DNA from: Cyanobacteriota bacterium
Lineage (GTDB): Bacteria > Cyanobacteriota > Cyanobacteriia > PCC-6307 > Cyanobiaceae
Assembly: GCA_947463165.1 (NCBI GenBank)
Contig: CANHSW010000019.1
Coordinates: forward strand, 1 to 14,798
DNA length: 14,798 bases
Direction of reading: 5' to 3'
Within the stretch, counting starts at the first letter, position 1; each line of letters begins with the position of its first letter. The notes under the pieces were generated by a model. That model did no database searches. It saw nothing but the letters and a program-made list of their open reading frames with translations, and had not been told where the DNA came from. The translations under genes were made by a program, and so were the position numbers. This document shows positions 1-7,280 of this stretch, one piece after another.

Positions 1-1157
1 AAGTATGTGTCGTGCACGTGGATATCAAAGGGAACCTGGGCTAATGCTACGCCTGTGATGCCGCCGAATACGAAATTCAAGATAAAGGCGCAGGCGAAGA
101 GAATGGCGCTGTTCAGGGAAATGCGACCGCCCCAAAGCGTGGCCAGCCAATTAAAGAACTTGATCCCGGTTGGCACCGCGATGAAGGAGGTGGCGATGGT
201 AAAAAATAACCGCATCCAGGGGGGAGTGCCGCTGGTGAACATATGGTGTGCCCATACGATCAAGCCCAGAAATACAATCGCCATGATCGAATAGACCATG
301 GTGACGTAGCCGAATAGCGGTTTGCGGGCGTGCACCGGCAGAATTTCGCTGACCAGACCAAAGGCTGGCAGCACCATTATGTATACGGCAGGGTGCGAAT
401 AGAACCAGAACAGGTGCTGATACACCACCACGTTGCCCCCGAGGCTGGGGTTGAAGAAGCCGGTGTGGGCAATGATGTCAAAACTCAGCAGAATCAAAGT
501 GCCCGCCAGCACTGGGGTTGATAGCACCGCCAGAATGCTGGTGCCCAGCATTGCCCAGCAGTACATCGGCAACTGCATCAACTTAAGGCCCGGCCGGCGT
601 AGCTTGAGCACGGTGGCGATGAAGTTGATCGCCCCAAAGATCGAGCTGCCCCCCAGTAGCAACACGCTCAAAATCCAAACCACTTGGCCGGCGGCAGGGG
701 TGGTGAGACTCAGGGGTGGGTAGGCGGTCCAGCCTGATTGGGCGGCAGCTCCGGCCAGGAAATAACTGCTGATTAGCAGCATGCCCGCCGGGGGAATCAT
801 CCAGAAGGCCACGGCATTAAGCCGGGGAAAGGCCATATCCCGGGCGCCCACATAAAAGGGTATGAGGTAATTGCCAAAACCTCCATTCACCACGGGCACG
901 ATCCAGAGAAAGATCATGATTGTGCCGTGGAGGGTGAGTACCTCGTTGTAGGTATCTCTGCTAACAAAATCCGATATCGGACTGGCCAGCTCAACGCGGA
1001 TCACCCCAGCCAGGGCGCCGCCAATCAGATAAAAAAGAAACCCACAAACCAGGTACTGGATACCGATGACCTTGTGGTCGAGGCTGAAGCTGAAGTAGCG
1101 CAGCCAGCCGCTGGGTTGGAGCGGCTCGTTGAAATCGTTGGGATTGGCGATTGTCAT
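1..1157 (-). CDS. ctaD: Cytochrome c oxidase subunit I (3' end outside window)
   Basis: Catalytic subunit of an aa3-type haem-copper oxidase in the respiratory membrane; it reduces O2 and pumps protons. 385 codons are present and the gene runs off the window after residues VHDTY, so about the last third is missing. Reading from ATG 1157, I see H77 in LHGTIM (haem a ligand), N91/N96/D107 of the D-channel entrance, H255 and Y259 in FYSHPAVY (CuB ligand and the cross-linked Tyr), H304-H305 in WAHHMF (CuB ligands) and K333 in PTGIKFF (K-channel). Tyr-Ser at 253-254 instead of the Glu of HPEVY marks the A2 subtype. The start lies 9 nt after the ctaC stop, so the two are surely cotranscribed. No clear Shine-Dalgarno is seen. 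The third subunit gene (ctaE) would be expected just outside the window, but this cannot be checked. Confidence 0.97.
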   Translation of the reverse strand, partial: MTIANPNDFNEPLQPSGWLRYFSFSLDHKVIGIQYLVCGFLFYLIGGALAGVIRVELASPISDFVSRDTYNEVLTLHGTIMIFLWIVPVVNGGFGNYLIPFYVGARDMAFPRLNAVAFWMIPPAGMLLISSYFLAGAAAQSGWTAYPPLSLTTPAAGQVVWILSVLLLGGSSIFGAINFIATVLKLRRPGLKLMQLPMYCWAMLGTSILAVLSTPVLAGTLILLSFDIIAHTGFFNPSLGGNVVVYQHLFWFYSHPAVYIMVLPAFGLVSEILPVHARKPLFGYVTMVYSIMAIVFLGLIVWAHHMFTSGTPPWMRLFFTIATSFIAVPTGIKFFNWLATLWGGRISLNSAILFACAFILNFVFGGITGVALAQVPFDIHVHDTY

Positions 1158-1166
1158 GGGCGGGGC

Positions 1167-2045
1167 CTAGGCGCTGATGGCGGGTTGACGGTTTTGATCG
1201 AGCCAGGTCTGGAAGCTGTCCGGATCATGTACGACCACGTTGGTGCGCATGCCTCCGTGGTAGGGGCCGCAAAGTTCGGCGCAGACGATTGGATAGGTGC
1301 CCGGCTTGGTGGGCGTGAACGAGAGCAGGGTGGGCTGGCCTGGGATGATGTCCTGCTTGAGGCGGAACTGGGGCACCCAAAAAGCGTGGATCACATCGCG
1401 GGCCTCCATGCGCAACTGCACAGGCTGACCTGCCGACACATGCAGTTCACCACTGGTTATATTGCCCTCAGGGTAGTGAAAGATGAAGGCAAATTGCATC
1501 GCCGTGACATCCACTGGTAATGTTTTGTTATCGGGGTCATCCATCGAAGCGATTCCGGCCCAATAGCGCTTACCCTGCTCTGAATTTGCGATTTCAGGAT
1601 GGGCTTTGACCTCTATATTTGAGGCAAGCTCTGCGCCGGTGCCACTGGCGTTGTCAGTCGCACCGGCGAGCATGGCGCTGTGGTCATGAAAGGAGGTCAT
1701 GCCCCCCATGCGCTCGTAGATGTCATAGCTATAGATGCCGATAAACAGCACCACCACCGCTGGGATGGCGGTCCAGACAATCTCCAGGGGCAGGTTGCCC
1801 TCTATGGCCAGGCCATCACCCTGGTCTCCCACGCGGCGGCGAAATTTAAACAAGCTGTAAACCAGCACTATTGCGATGCCGGCAAACAGAATAATGCCGA
1901 TGCTAAATAGCAGCTTGAAAAGATCATCGTACACCGGCGCATTGGCACTGGCAACGACTGGCAACAAATTTACGTTAAAACCAATCCATATCCCCATGGC
2001 GATTAGGGCGATGGTGGCTAGAGCAAGGCCGGCGGCGCGCCGCAT
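1167..2045 (-). CDS. ctaC: Cytochrome c oxidase subunit II (CuA subunit)
   Basis: Subunit II accepts electrons from a soluble c-type cytochrome or plastocyanin-like donor through its binuclear CuA centre and passes them to subunit I. The 292-residue protein has an N-terminal hydrophobic segment (about 7-25, signal/anchor) and two membrane helices (about 45-66 and 88-107). An exposed loop holds a Met/His-rich patch near 113-125, and a C-terminal cupredoxin domain follows. The CuA ligands are all present: H220, C255, E257, C259, H263 and M266 (CAELCGPYHGGM). The aromatic strand normally written QWYW in mitochondrial-type subunits reads QFAFIF at 184-189, so both tryptophans are phenylalanine. 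There is no fused cytochrome c domain. It is first in the minus-strand operon with ctaD. Local GC content is clearly lower than in the genes downstream of 2500. Confidence 0.97.
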   Translation of the reverse strand: MRRAAGLALATIALIAMGIWIGFNVNLLPVVASANAPVYDDLFKLLFSIGIILFAGIAIVLVYSLFKFRRRVGDQGDGLAIEGNLPLEIVWTAIPAVVVLFIGIYSYDIYERMGGMTSFHDHSAMLAGATDNASGTGAELASNIEVKAHPEIANSEQGKRYWAGIASMDDPDNKTLPVDVTAMQFAFIFHYPEGNITSGELHVSAGQPVQLRMEARDVIHAFWVPQFRLKQDIIPGQPTLLSFTPTKPGTYPIVCAELCGPYHGGMRTNVVVHDPDSFQTWLDQNRQPAISA

Positions 2046-2202
2046 CGGTAGGATTTAACAAAAGGGTGTTTACAGGGTATGCTGCGGCGCTGGCCGCTAG
2101 TGCTGCGATTTGATTTTTGTTCTGAGATGTTAGGGAATCGCCATTCGTCTGCCTGCTGGATCTGGCTAACTTAAGCCAATTCCATTGTCGGAGCAGCTGC
2201 GG
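2046..2202. promoter_or_regulatory. Divergent promoter region ctaC <-> ctaA
   Basis: About 150 bp of relatively AT-rich DNA between the divergent oxidase and haem A synthase genes must hold the promoters for both directions. A TTGATT at 2110-2115 could be a plus-strand -35-like element, but no convincing -10 is spaced from it. I see no strong operator palindrome. The call rests on gene orientation, not on recognised promoter elements. Confidence 0.5.
2190..2193 (+). promoter_or_regulatory. Shine-Dalgarno favouring the ATG start of ctaA
   Basis: GGAG is followed by a 9-nt spacer and then ATG at 2203. This favours ATG 2203 over the TTG at 2185, which lies upstream of the site, and over the in-frame ATG at 2350, which has no such element. 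Confidence 0.5.
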
Positions 2203-3444
2203 ATGGGGCGCAAGCCTAACCAGGGGTTGCCGATTGCTGCGGGGCTGCCGGCTGCTCCGCAAACAGCTGTAGCTATTGCAACAGCGTCCGTGCCATCAAA
2301 ACCGGCAGTTCCGCCAAAACCGGCCGCATCTGCAGCACCTGCTGATCTGATGGGACCTGTTGATCTAGTGGCGCCGGATGGTCTAGCGCCAGATGGTTTA
2401 GCGCCGGCTGCTCTGGTAGAGCCAGCTCCTCTGGTAGAGCCAGCTGCTCCGGTAACGCCTATTGATCTGGTAGAGCCTGTTGACGCGGCAGCTTCGCCTT
2501 TGCTGGCTCGCCTGGCGCTGCTTACGGGCCATCTGGTGGTGGCCCTGCTGGCCCTGGTGGCGATCGGCGGCGCCACCAGGGTGATGGAGGCAGGCCTGGC
2601 CTGCCCCGATTGGCCCCTCTGCTACGGCCAGCTGCTACCGGTGAGCTCGATGACCATGCAGGTATTCCTGGAGTGGTTCCATCGCTTAGACGCTTTTTGC
2701 GTTGCCGTCGCCCTGCTGGTGCTGGCCGCCGTGGCAGGGCTGCAGCGGCGGCGGTTACCGCCCTGGCTGGCACCTCTGGCCTTGCTAGCCCTGCTGTTGG
2801 TGGTGATGCAGGCAACCCTGGGCGCCCTCACCGTGACCCAGCTGCTGCCCAGTGCCGTGGTTACCGCCCACCTGGCCCTGGCGCTGCTGTTGGTGGCGCT
2901 GATCAGTGGTCTGCATCAGCGGCTGGCCCTATGCATCGCCGCGCCAGGGAGCGTCGTTACAGCTGAGCTGCCGCGCTGGTGGCGGGCGCTGTTGCTGTTC
3001 GCCCTGCTGGCGGTGGCTGGCCAGGCCCTCCTGGGGGGCGCCATGGCCAGTCAATGGGCGGCGGATCGCTGCCTGGCCGCCGGGGAAGCCTGCATCTGGC
3101 TGGGGTTGCATCGAGCCGCGGCCATGCCGGTGGCCGCCAGTGTGTGCATCGCGGCCCTGGCTTCCCTGGCTCTGCCTAAGGGCCAGGGCCAGTTGCGGGC
3201 TTTGACCCTGGCCGCCGGTGCTCTGGTGGCGGTTCAAATCGGCCTGGGGTTGGCCAGCCTGCGTTCCCAGCTGGCTCTGCCAGCGATCGTGGTGGCCCAT
3301 CAGCTGGTGGCGGCCCTGCTGGTGGCCCTGCTGGCGGCGGCCTGGAGTCGCAGCCTGGCCAGCTCAGCCAGGGATTTGAGCCCTGTCCAAACTTTGAGCC
3401 CTGCCCAGAACTTGACCCATGTTCAGGAGTTGATCAGTGGTTAG
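2203..3444 (+). CDS. ctaA: Haem A synthase (COX15/CtaA family)
   Basis: Integral membrane monooxygenase that oxidises the C8 methyl of haem O to the formyl group of haem A, the cofactor of the divergent oxidase. Residue numbers here count from TTG 2185; subtract 6 for the chosen ATG. The core begins near residue 105 and has eight hydrophobic segments in two four-helix halves. Family residues are present: the cysteine pair C140/C146 (ACPDWPLC), E163/H166 in EWFHR, H229 (TAHLAL), second pair C296/C303, H309 (GLHRAA) and H372 (VAHQLV). Unusual are about 100 extra N-terminal residues rich in Ala, Pro, Val and Leu, with hexapeptide-like repeats, and a C-terminal repeat tail ([12 protein letters not shown]). 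The extension uses codons unlike the core, so translation might start later, for example at ATG 2350 or TTG 2500. It overlaps ctaB by 8 nt. Confidence 0.95.
   Translation: MGRKPNQGLPIAAGLPAAPQTAVAIATASVPSKPAVPPKPAASAAPADLMGPVDLVAPDGLAPDGLAPAALVEPAPLVEPAAPVTPIDLVEPVDAAASPLLARLALLTGHLVVALLALVAIGGATRVMEAGLACPDWPLCYGQLLPVSSMTMQVFLEWFHRLDAFCVAVALLVLAAVAGLQRRRLPPWLAPLALLALLLVVMQATLGALTVTQLLPSAVVTAHLALALLLVALISGLHQRLALCIAAPGSVVTAELPRWWRALLLFALLAVAGQALLGGAMASQWAADRCLAAGEACIWLGLHRAAAMPVAASVCIAALASLALPKGQGQLRALTLAAGALVAVQIGLGLASLRSQLALPAIVVAHQLVAALLVALLAAAWSRSLASSARDLSPVQTLSPAQNLTHVQELISG
2407..2460 (+). repeat. 18-bp tandem repeat in the ctaA N-terminal extension
   Basis: Three consecutive 18-nt units (2407-2424, 2425-2442, 2443-2460). 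The first two differ at one base (GCTG/CCTCTGGTAGAGCCA) and the third is degenerate. They encode [12 protein letters not shown] and AAPVTP. Shorter repeats just upstream encode PDGLA twice. Confidence 0.85.
3376..3429 (+). repeat. 18-bp tandem repeat at the ctaA C-terminus / ctaB leader
   Basis: Three 18-nt units, each opening with TTGA (3376-3393, 3394-3411, 3412-3429), encode [12 protein letters not shown] and LTHVQE. A fourth TTGA at 3430 begins the last codons of ctaA. The end of unit 3 supplies the AGGAG that precedes the ctaB start. Confidence 0.85.
3425..3429 (+). promoter_or_regulatory. Shine-Dalgarno for ctaB inside ctaA
   Basis: AGGAG followed by a 7-nt spacer and GTG at 3437. It lies within the last codons of ctaA, so it supports GTG 3437 as the ctaB start and translational coupling between the two genes. 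Confidence 0.6.
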
Positions 3445-4456
3445 TGCCTCCTTACCTGCAGTCCCCATCCCGGCGCCGGCGCCCCCCGAGCCCCCAGGTG
3501 CCGAGGGTGCCAGGGCCCAGCCCCGTTCGCGGCGCCTGCCCGCCTGGCTGGAGGTGGCCAAACCGAGGCTGATCCCCCTGTTGCTGGCCACCACCCTGGC
3601 CGGCATGGCCGTCAGTGATGGCTGGCCGGTGCCCGCCGGCACCATCATTTGCTCCCTGGTGGGCGGCAGCCTGGCCGCCGCCGCCGCCGGGGTGCTCAAT
3701 TGCCTCTGGGAGCAGGAACTGGACGGCCGCATGCAGCGCACCAGCCGTCGTGCCCTGCCCTCGGGTCGCCTGGCCCAGCGCCAGGCCTTCGCCATGGCGA
3801 TCGGTCTCACCGCCGCCGCTGTGGCGGTGCTGGTGTGGGGAGTCAATGCCCTGGCCGCCAGCCTGTCGCTTTTGGGGCTGTGTAGCTACGTGCTGCTCTA
3901 CACCGCCCTGCTCAAGCCCCGCACGCCCCAGAACATCGTCATCGGTGGCGTGGCTGGCGCCATTCCCCCCCTGGTGGGGGTCGCCGCCGCCAGCGGCGGC
4001 CTCTCCTGGGCCGGTTGGTGGCTGTTCAGCCTGGTGACGGTCTGGACTCCCGCCCATTTCTGGTCCCTGGCCCTGCTGCTTCGCGATGACTACCGGGCCG
4101 TGGGCATTCCGATGCTGCCGGTGGTGCGGGGCGTGGCGGTGACCGCCCGGGCCATCGCGCATTACGGGCGGCTCACCGTGCTGCTCAGCCTGTTTGGAGT
4201 GCTGGCTCTACCCAGCGGTGGCATTTTTTATGGCTTGCTGCTGCTGCCCTTCAACAGCCGCCTGCTGCAGCTCTGTGGCCGTTTAGGTCGCGATCCTGAG
4301 CAGGTGCAGCCGGCCCGCGACCTGTTCCGCTGGTCGATCCTCTATTTGTTTGGCATCTGTCTGCTGCTGTTGCTGGCTCGCTCGCCCCAGGCCGAGCTGC
4401 TGCAAAACCAGCTGCTCGCTCTGCTGGGCGCCGCTTTCCCTAGATTCCATCTCTGA
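3437..4456 (+). CDS. ctaB: Protohaem IX farnesyltransferase (haem O synthase)
   Basis: UbiA-family membrane prenyltransferase that adds a farnesyl chain to protohaem to make haem O, the substrate of the CtaA encoded just upstream. The 339-residue protein has a Pro/Ala-rich hydrophilic N-terminus (about 35 residues), then the multi-helix core. Visible motifs are KPRLIPLLL (42-50), the prenyl-diphosphate site N88xxxE92xxxD96 followed by [34 protein letters not shown] (158-178), and [11 protein letters not shown] plus [14 protein letters not shown] (203-230). The first acidic position is Glu where many homologues have Asp. The GTG start overlaps the ctaA stop by 8 nt and has a good AGGAG. Gene order ctaA-ctaB is consistent with one transcript for haem A synthesis. 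Confidence 0.96.
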   Translation: MVSASLPAVPIPAPAPPEPPGAEGARAQPRSRRLPAWLEVAKPRLIPLLLATTLAGMAVSDGWPVPAGTIICSLVGGSLAAAAAGVLNCLWEQELDGRMQRTSRRALPSGRLAQRQAFAMAIGLTAAAVAVLVWGVNALAASLSLLGLCSYVLLYTALLKPRTPQNIVIGGVAGAIPPLVGVAAASGGLSWAGWWLFSLVTVWTPAHFWSLALLLRDDYRAVGIPMLPVVRGVAVTARAIAHYGRLTVLLSLFGVLALPSGGIFYGLLLLPFNSRLLQLCGRLGRDPEQVQPARDLFRWSILYLFGICLLLLLARSPQAELLQNQLLALLGAAFPRFHL

Positions 4457-4483
4457 GCAATTGGCCATGGGGAGCAGCGGCGG

Positions 4484-5578
4484 GTGATCGAACTACAGCA
4501 CCTGAGCAAGTGCTACGGCGGCGGCAAGGCTCAAACCAAGCCAGCCGCTGGGCAGGATCGGCAAAAGCCCGATCAGCCGGGCGATCAGGCCCAGAAGCTC
4601 GCTGGTGGCATCCAGGCCCTCAACGACTTCAGCCTCTCGATTGCCGGTGGCTGCCTCTACGGGCTGCTGGGGCCCAATGGTGCCGGCAAGACCACCGCCC
4701 TGCGCATTCTTTGCACCCTGTTGGCCCCCGACAGCGGCAGTGTCACGGTGGCTGGGGTGGATGCCCTGGCCAACCCCCGCGCCGCCCGCCGGCTGCTGGG
4801 CTACGTGGCCCAGGAGGTGGCCATCGACAAGATCCTCACCGGCCGCGAGTTGCTGCGCTTGCAGGCAGCCTTGTATCACCTCCCCAATGCCGTCCGCGAT
4901 CGGCGCATCGACGAACTCAGCGAGTTGATGGGCATGGCCGATTGGATCGATCGCCGCTGCGGCAGCTACTCCGGTGGCATGCGTCGCCGCTTGGATTTGG
5001 CGGCGGGTTTATTGCACCGGCCGCGGCTGCTGGTGCTCGATGAACCCACCGTGGGTTTGGACATCGAGAGCCGTGCCGCCATCTGGCAGGTGCTGCGGGA
5101 GCTGCGCAACCAGGGCACCACGGTGCTGCTCAGCAGCCACTACCTGGAAGAGGTGGATGCCCTGGCCGATCGGCTGGCGATTATTGAGTCTGGCCGGGTG
5201 ATCGCCGAGGGGGCTCCCGCCGCCTTGAAGGCCTCCCTGGGCGGCGATCGGGTGACCCTGCGGGTGCGGGAATTCAGCGATGAGCCAGAGGCCCTGCGGG
5301 TGCAGCAGTTGCTGCGGGCCTGCGCAGGAGTGCGCCAGGTGGTGGTGAACCGGGCCCAGGGCTTCTCCCTCAACCTGGTGGTGGAGCACGAGGGGGTGAT
5401 CGAGCAGCTCAGGCGCCAGTTGGGCGAGGCGGATTTGCCCGTGTTTGCCCTGGCCCAGAGCCGCCCCAGCCTCGACGATGTCTACCTGCAGGCCACCGGC
5501 CGCACCCTCAACGACGCCGAGTTGGCCCTGGCCGGCATCAGGGATGCCAAGGCGGAACGCAAGCAGAACATGCGCTGA
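4484..5578 (+). CDS. ABC transporter ATP-binding protein, DrrA type
   Basis: Nucleotide-binding subunit of an ABC-2 exporter, partner of the permease that follows. Motifs: Walker A GPNGAGKTT (63-71), Q-loop Q110, signature YSGGM (162-166), Walker B LLVLDEP (182-188), D-loop GLD and H-loop H219 in SSHYLEE, then a C-terminal DUF4162-like region (about 255-340). GTG 4484 is preceded by GGAG at 4471-4474 with 9 nt spacing, 27 nt after ctaB. Odd feature: about 28 residues rich in Lys, Gln, Asp and Pro (roughly 13-41) are inserted between the N-terminal LSKCYG strand and IQALNDFSLSI, where family members usually continue directly. The substrate cannot be told from sequence. The position after ctaB suggests, but does not prove, a link with membrane or cytochrome biogenesis. 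Confidence 0.93.
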   Translation: MIELQHLSKCYGGGKAQTKPAAGQDRQKPDQPGDQAQKLAGGIQALNDFSLSIAGGCLYGLLGPNGAGKTTALRILCTLLAPDSGSVTVAGVDALANPRAARRLLGYVAQEVAIDKILTGRELLRLQAALYHLPNAVRDRRIDELSELMGMADWIDRRCGSYSGGMRRRLDLAAGLLHRPRLLVLDEPTVGLDIESRAAIWQVLRELRNQGTTVLLSSHYLEEVDALADRLAIIESGRVIAEGAPAALKASLGGDRVTLRVREFSDEPEALRVQQLLRACAGVRQVVVNRAQGFSLNLVVEHEGVIEQLRRQLGEADLPVFALAQSRPSLDDVYLQATGRTLNDAELALAGIRDAKAERKQNMR

Positions 5579-5588
5579 GCTGCCAGGC

Positions 5589-5623
5589 CAGCAGCTGGGC
5601 CGATAGCTCGGGCAGCAGCTGGG
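5589..5623 (+). repeat. 11-bp direct repeat in the ATPase-permease gap
   Basis: CAGCAGCTGGG occurs at 5589-5599 and again at 5613-5623 in the 89-bp gap between the two ABC genes. No terminator with a T-tract is visible, so the genes are still likely cotranscribed. Confidence 0.6.
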
Positions 5624-5667
5624 GTGGCCGATTGTTCCTTAGGGTTTCAGCCCCACTGCATCGGCCG

Positions 5668-6528
5668 ATGACCAGTGCCAACCCCTCCCTGGCTCCGCTG
5701 GCCCCGGCGGCCGAGCCCTCTGCCTTCGTTGAGATCAGCCAGGAGACCCTGGCCCTCACCCGGCGTCTGTTCCTGCAGCTGCAGCGTCGACCCACCACCC
5801 TGGTGGCCGGGGTGCTGCAACCGCTGATCTGGCTGATCCTGTTTGGGGCCCTGTTCGCCAATGCCCCGGCGGGGCTGCTGCCAGGTGGTGGCGGCTACGG
5901 CCAGTTTCTCGGCGCCGGGGTGATCGTGTTCACCGCCTTCAGCGCCGCCCTCAACGCCGGCTTGCCGGTGATGTTTGATCGGGAGTTTGGCTTCCTCAAC
6001 CGGCTGTTGGTGGCGCCCTTGCGCTCCCGCAGCTCGATCGTATTGGCCTCGGTGCTCTACATCACCAGCTTGTCGCTGGTGCAGAGCCTGGCGATCATGG
6101 TTACCGCTGCCGCCCTGGGCTATGGCTGGCCCAGTGGCGCCGGCCTGCTGTTGGTGCTGGCCACGCTGCTTTTACTGGTGTTTGCGGTTACGGCGCTGAG
6201 CCTTGGCCTGGCCTTTGCCCTGCCTGGCCACATCGAATTGATCGCCGTGATCTTCGTGGCCAATCTGCCGCTGCTGTTCGCCAGTACGGCCCTGGCGCCC
6301 CTGAGCTTCATGCCCCCCTGGCTGAGCTGGCTGGCCTCGCTCAATCCGCTCACCTTCGCCATTGAGCCGATCCGAGCCGCCTATGGGGGCCCGGTGGGTT
6401 TCTCCACCGTGGTGCTGGAGGCTCCCTATGGCCAGCTCAGCCTGGGCACCTGCCTGGCGGTGCTGACGCTGCTGGCCGTGGGGCTGTTTGTGGCGATTCG
6501 GCCCCTGCTGGATCGCAAGCTGAACTGA
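5668..6528 (+). CDS. ABC-2 type transporter permease, DrrB type
   Basis: Membrane subunit of the exporter whose ATPase lies 89 nt upstream. The 286-residue protein has a cytoplasmic N-terminus ending LTRRLFLQLQRRPTTL, then about six membrane segments (near 52-70, 88-105, 133-157, 164-190, 195-217 and 257-275). The conserved ABC-2 cores are FDREFGFLNRLLVAPLRSRSS, which couples to the ATPase, and the PPWLSWLASLNPLTFAIEPIR region, typical of the ABC-2 membrane family. ATG 5668 is preferred to an in-frame TTG at 5632, which would add 12 residues of no family character. The C-terminus LLDRKLN is partly duplicated just beyond the stop codon. Confidence 0.92.
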   Translation: MTSANPSLAPLAPAAEPSAFVEISQETLALTRRLFLQLQRRPTTLVAGVLQPLIWLILFGALFANAPAGLLPGGGGYGQFLGAGVIVFTAFSAALNAGLPVMFDREFGFLNRLLVAPLRSRSSIVLASVLYITSLSLVQSLAIMVTAAALGYGWPSGAGLLLVLATLLLLVFAVTALSLGLAFALPGHIELIAVIFVANLPLLFASTALAPLSFMPPWLSWLASLNPLTFAIEPIRAAYGGPVGFSTVVLEAPYGQLSLGTCLAVLTLLAVGLFVAIRPLLDRKLN

Positions 6529-6546
6529 TTGGATCGCAAGTTCAAC
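6509..6546 (+). repeat. 17-bp direct repeat spanning the permease stop / nanE leader
   Basis: TGGATCGCAAGCTGAAC (6509-6525) and TGGATCGCAAGTTCAAC (6530-6546) match at 15 of 17 bases with a 21-nt period, which keeps the frame. The first copy encodes the last codons of the permease (LDRKLN). The second reads LDRKFN directly after the stop. Confidence 0.8.
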
Positions 6547-6561
6547 TACAGCCTGGTCTCG

Positions 6562-7272
6562 ATGCCCCACCCCAGTCCAGCCCCCAGCGGTAAGGCCCCC
6601 GGGCCTGTGGCCTCTGGTTTGATCGTGTCGGTGCAGGCGCCGGAGGGTTCGCCGCTGCGCCAGCCCGAGGTGATCGCCGCCATGGCCGAGGCCGCGCTGC
6701 TGCAAGGCGCCAGCGGCGTGCGCCTGGAAAGCCCGGAACACATCACGGCGGTGCGGCGGCGCTGTCCTGAGGCGCTGATCATTGGCCTGTGGAAGCGCAG
6801 CTTGCCCGGATCTTCTGTGTACATCACCCCCCGCTGGCAGGAGATTCGGGCCGTCTGGGCCGCCGGTGCCGACGTCGTCGCCCTGGATGCCACCGAACGG
6901 CTCCGCCCTGGCGAGGAGGATCTGGAAACCCTGGTGGAGAGGGCCCTCACCGAATTGGGGGCCCCATTAATGGCGGATGTGGACAGCTTGGCCGCTGGCC
7001 TGCGGGCCGCGGCCCTGGGCTGTAGCTGGGTGGGCACCACCCTCTATGGCTATACCGAGGCGACGGCCGCTTGCCCACCGCCCGCCTGGGAGCTGTTGGC
7101 ACCCCTGCGGCAGCAATTGCCGGCCCAGGTGACCCTGATCTGCGAGGGGGGCATCGCCAGTGCGGTCGATGCCCGCCGGGCCCTGGCTCTGGGGGCCGAT
7201 GCGGTGGTGGTGGGCACCGCCATCACCGGCATCGACCTACAGGTGGCGGCCTATGTGAAGGCGCTGGCCTGA
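6562..7272 (+). CDS. nanE: Putative N-acetylmannosamine-6-phosphate 2-epimerase
   Basis: NanE-family TIM barrel that interconverts N-acetylmannosamine-6-phosphate and N-acetylglucosamine-6-phosphate, normally in sialic acid or amino-sugar catabolism. 236 residues from ATG 6562. Recognisable are GLIVSVQAPEGSPL (19-32), the catalytic-type lysine K78 in IIGLWKRS, AGADVVALDATERLRP (101-116), WVGTTLYGYT (156-165), the glutamate E195 in LICEGGIAS and the phosphate-binding VVVGTAITG (215-223). ATG 6562 is preferred to TTG 6529, which directly follows the permease stop and falls in duplicated sequence. No other nan gene lies in the window, so the in-cell role is uncertain; amino-sugar salvage during envelope turnover is possible. 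It is last in the plus-strand run. Confidence 0.9.
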   Translation: MPHPSPAPSGKAPGPVASGLIVSVQAPEGSPLRQPEVIAAMAEAALLQGASGVRLESPEHITAVRRRCPEALIIGLWKRSLPGSSVYITPRWQEIRAVWAAGADVVALDATERLRPGEEDLETLVERALTELGAPLMADVDSLAAGLRAAALGCSWVGTTLYGYTEATAACPPPAWELLAPLRQQLPAQVTLICEGGIASAVDARRALALGADAVVVGTAITGIDLQVAAYVKALA

Positions 7273-7280
7273 ATTTATTG

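Noticed and set aside
927..1520. 197-codon plus-strand frame opposite ctaC and ctaD
   Set aside because: Opposite the CuA domain and the CtaD N-terminus; no independent support.
4484..6528. Antibiotic resistance transporter
   Set aside because: DrrA/DrrB similarity alone does not show drug export; the context is haem A synthesis and the substrate is unknown.
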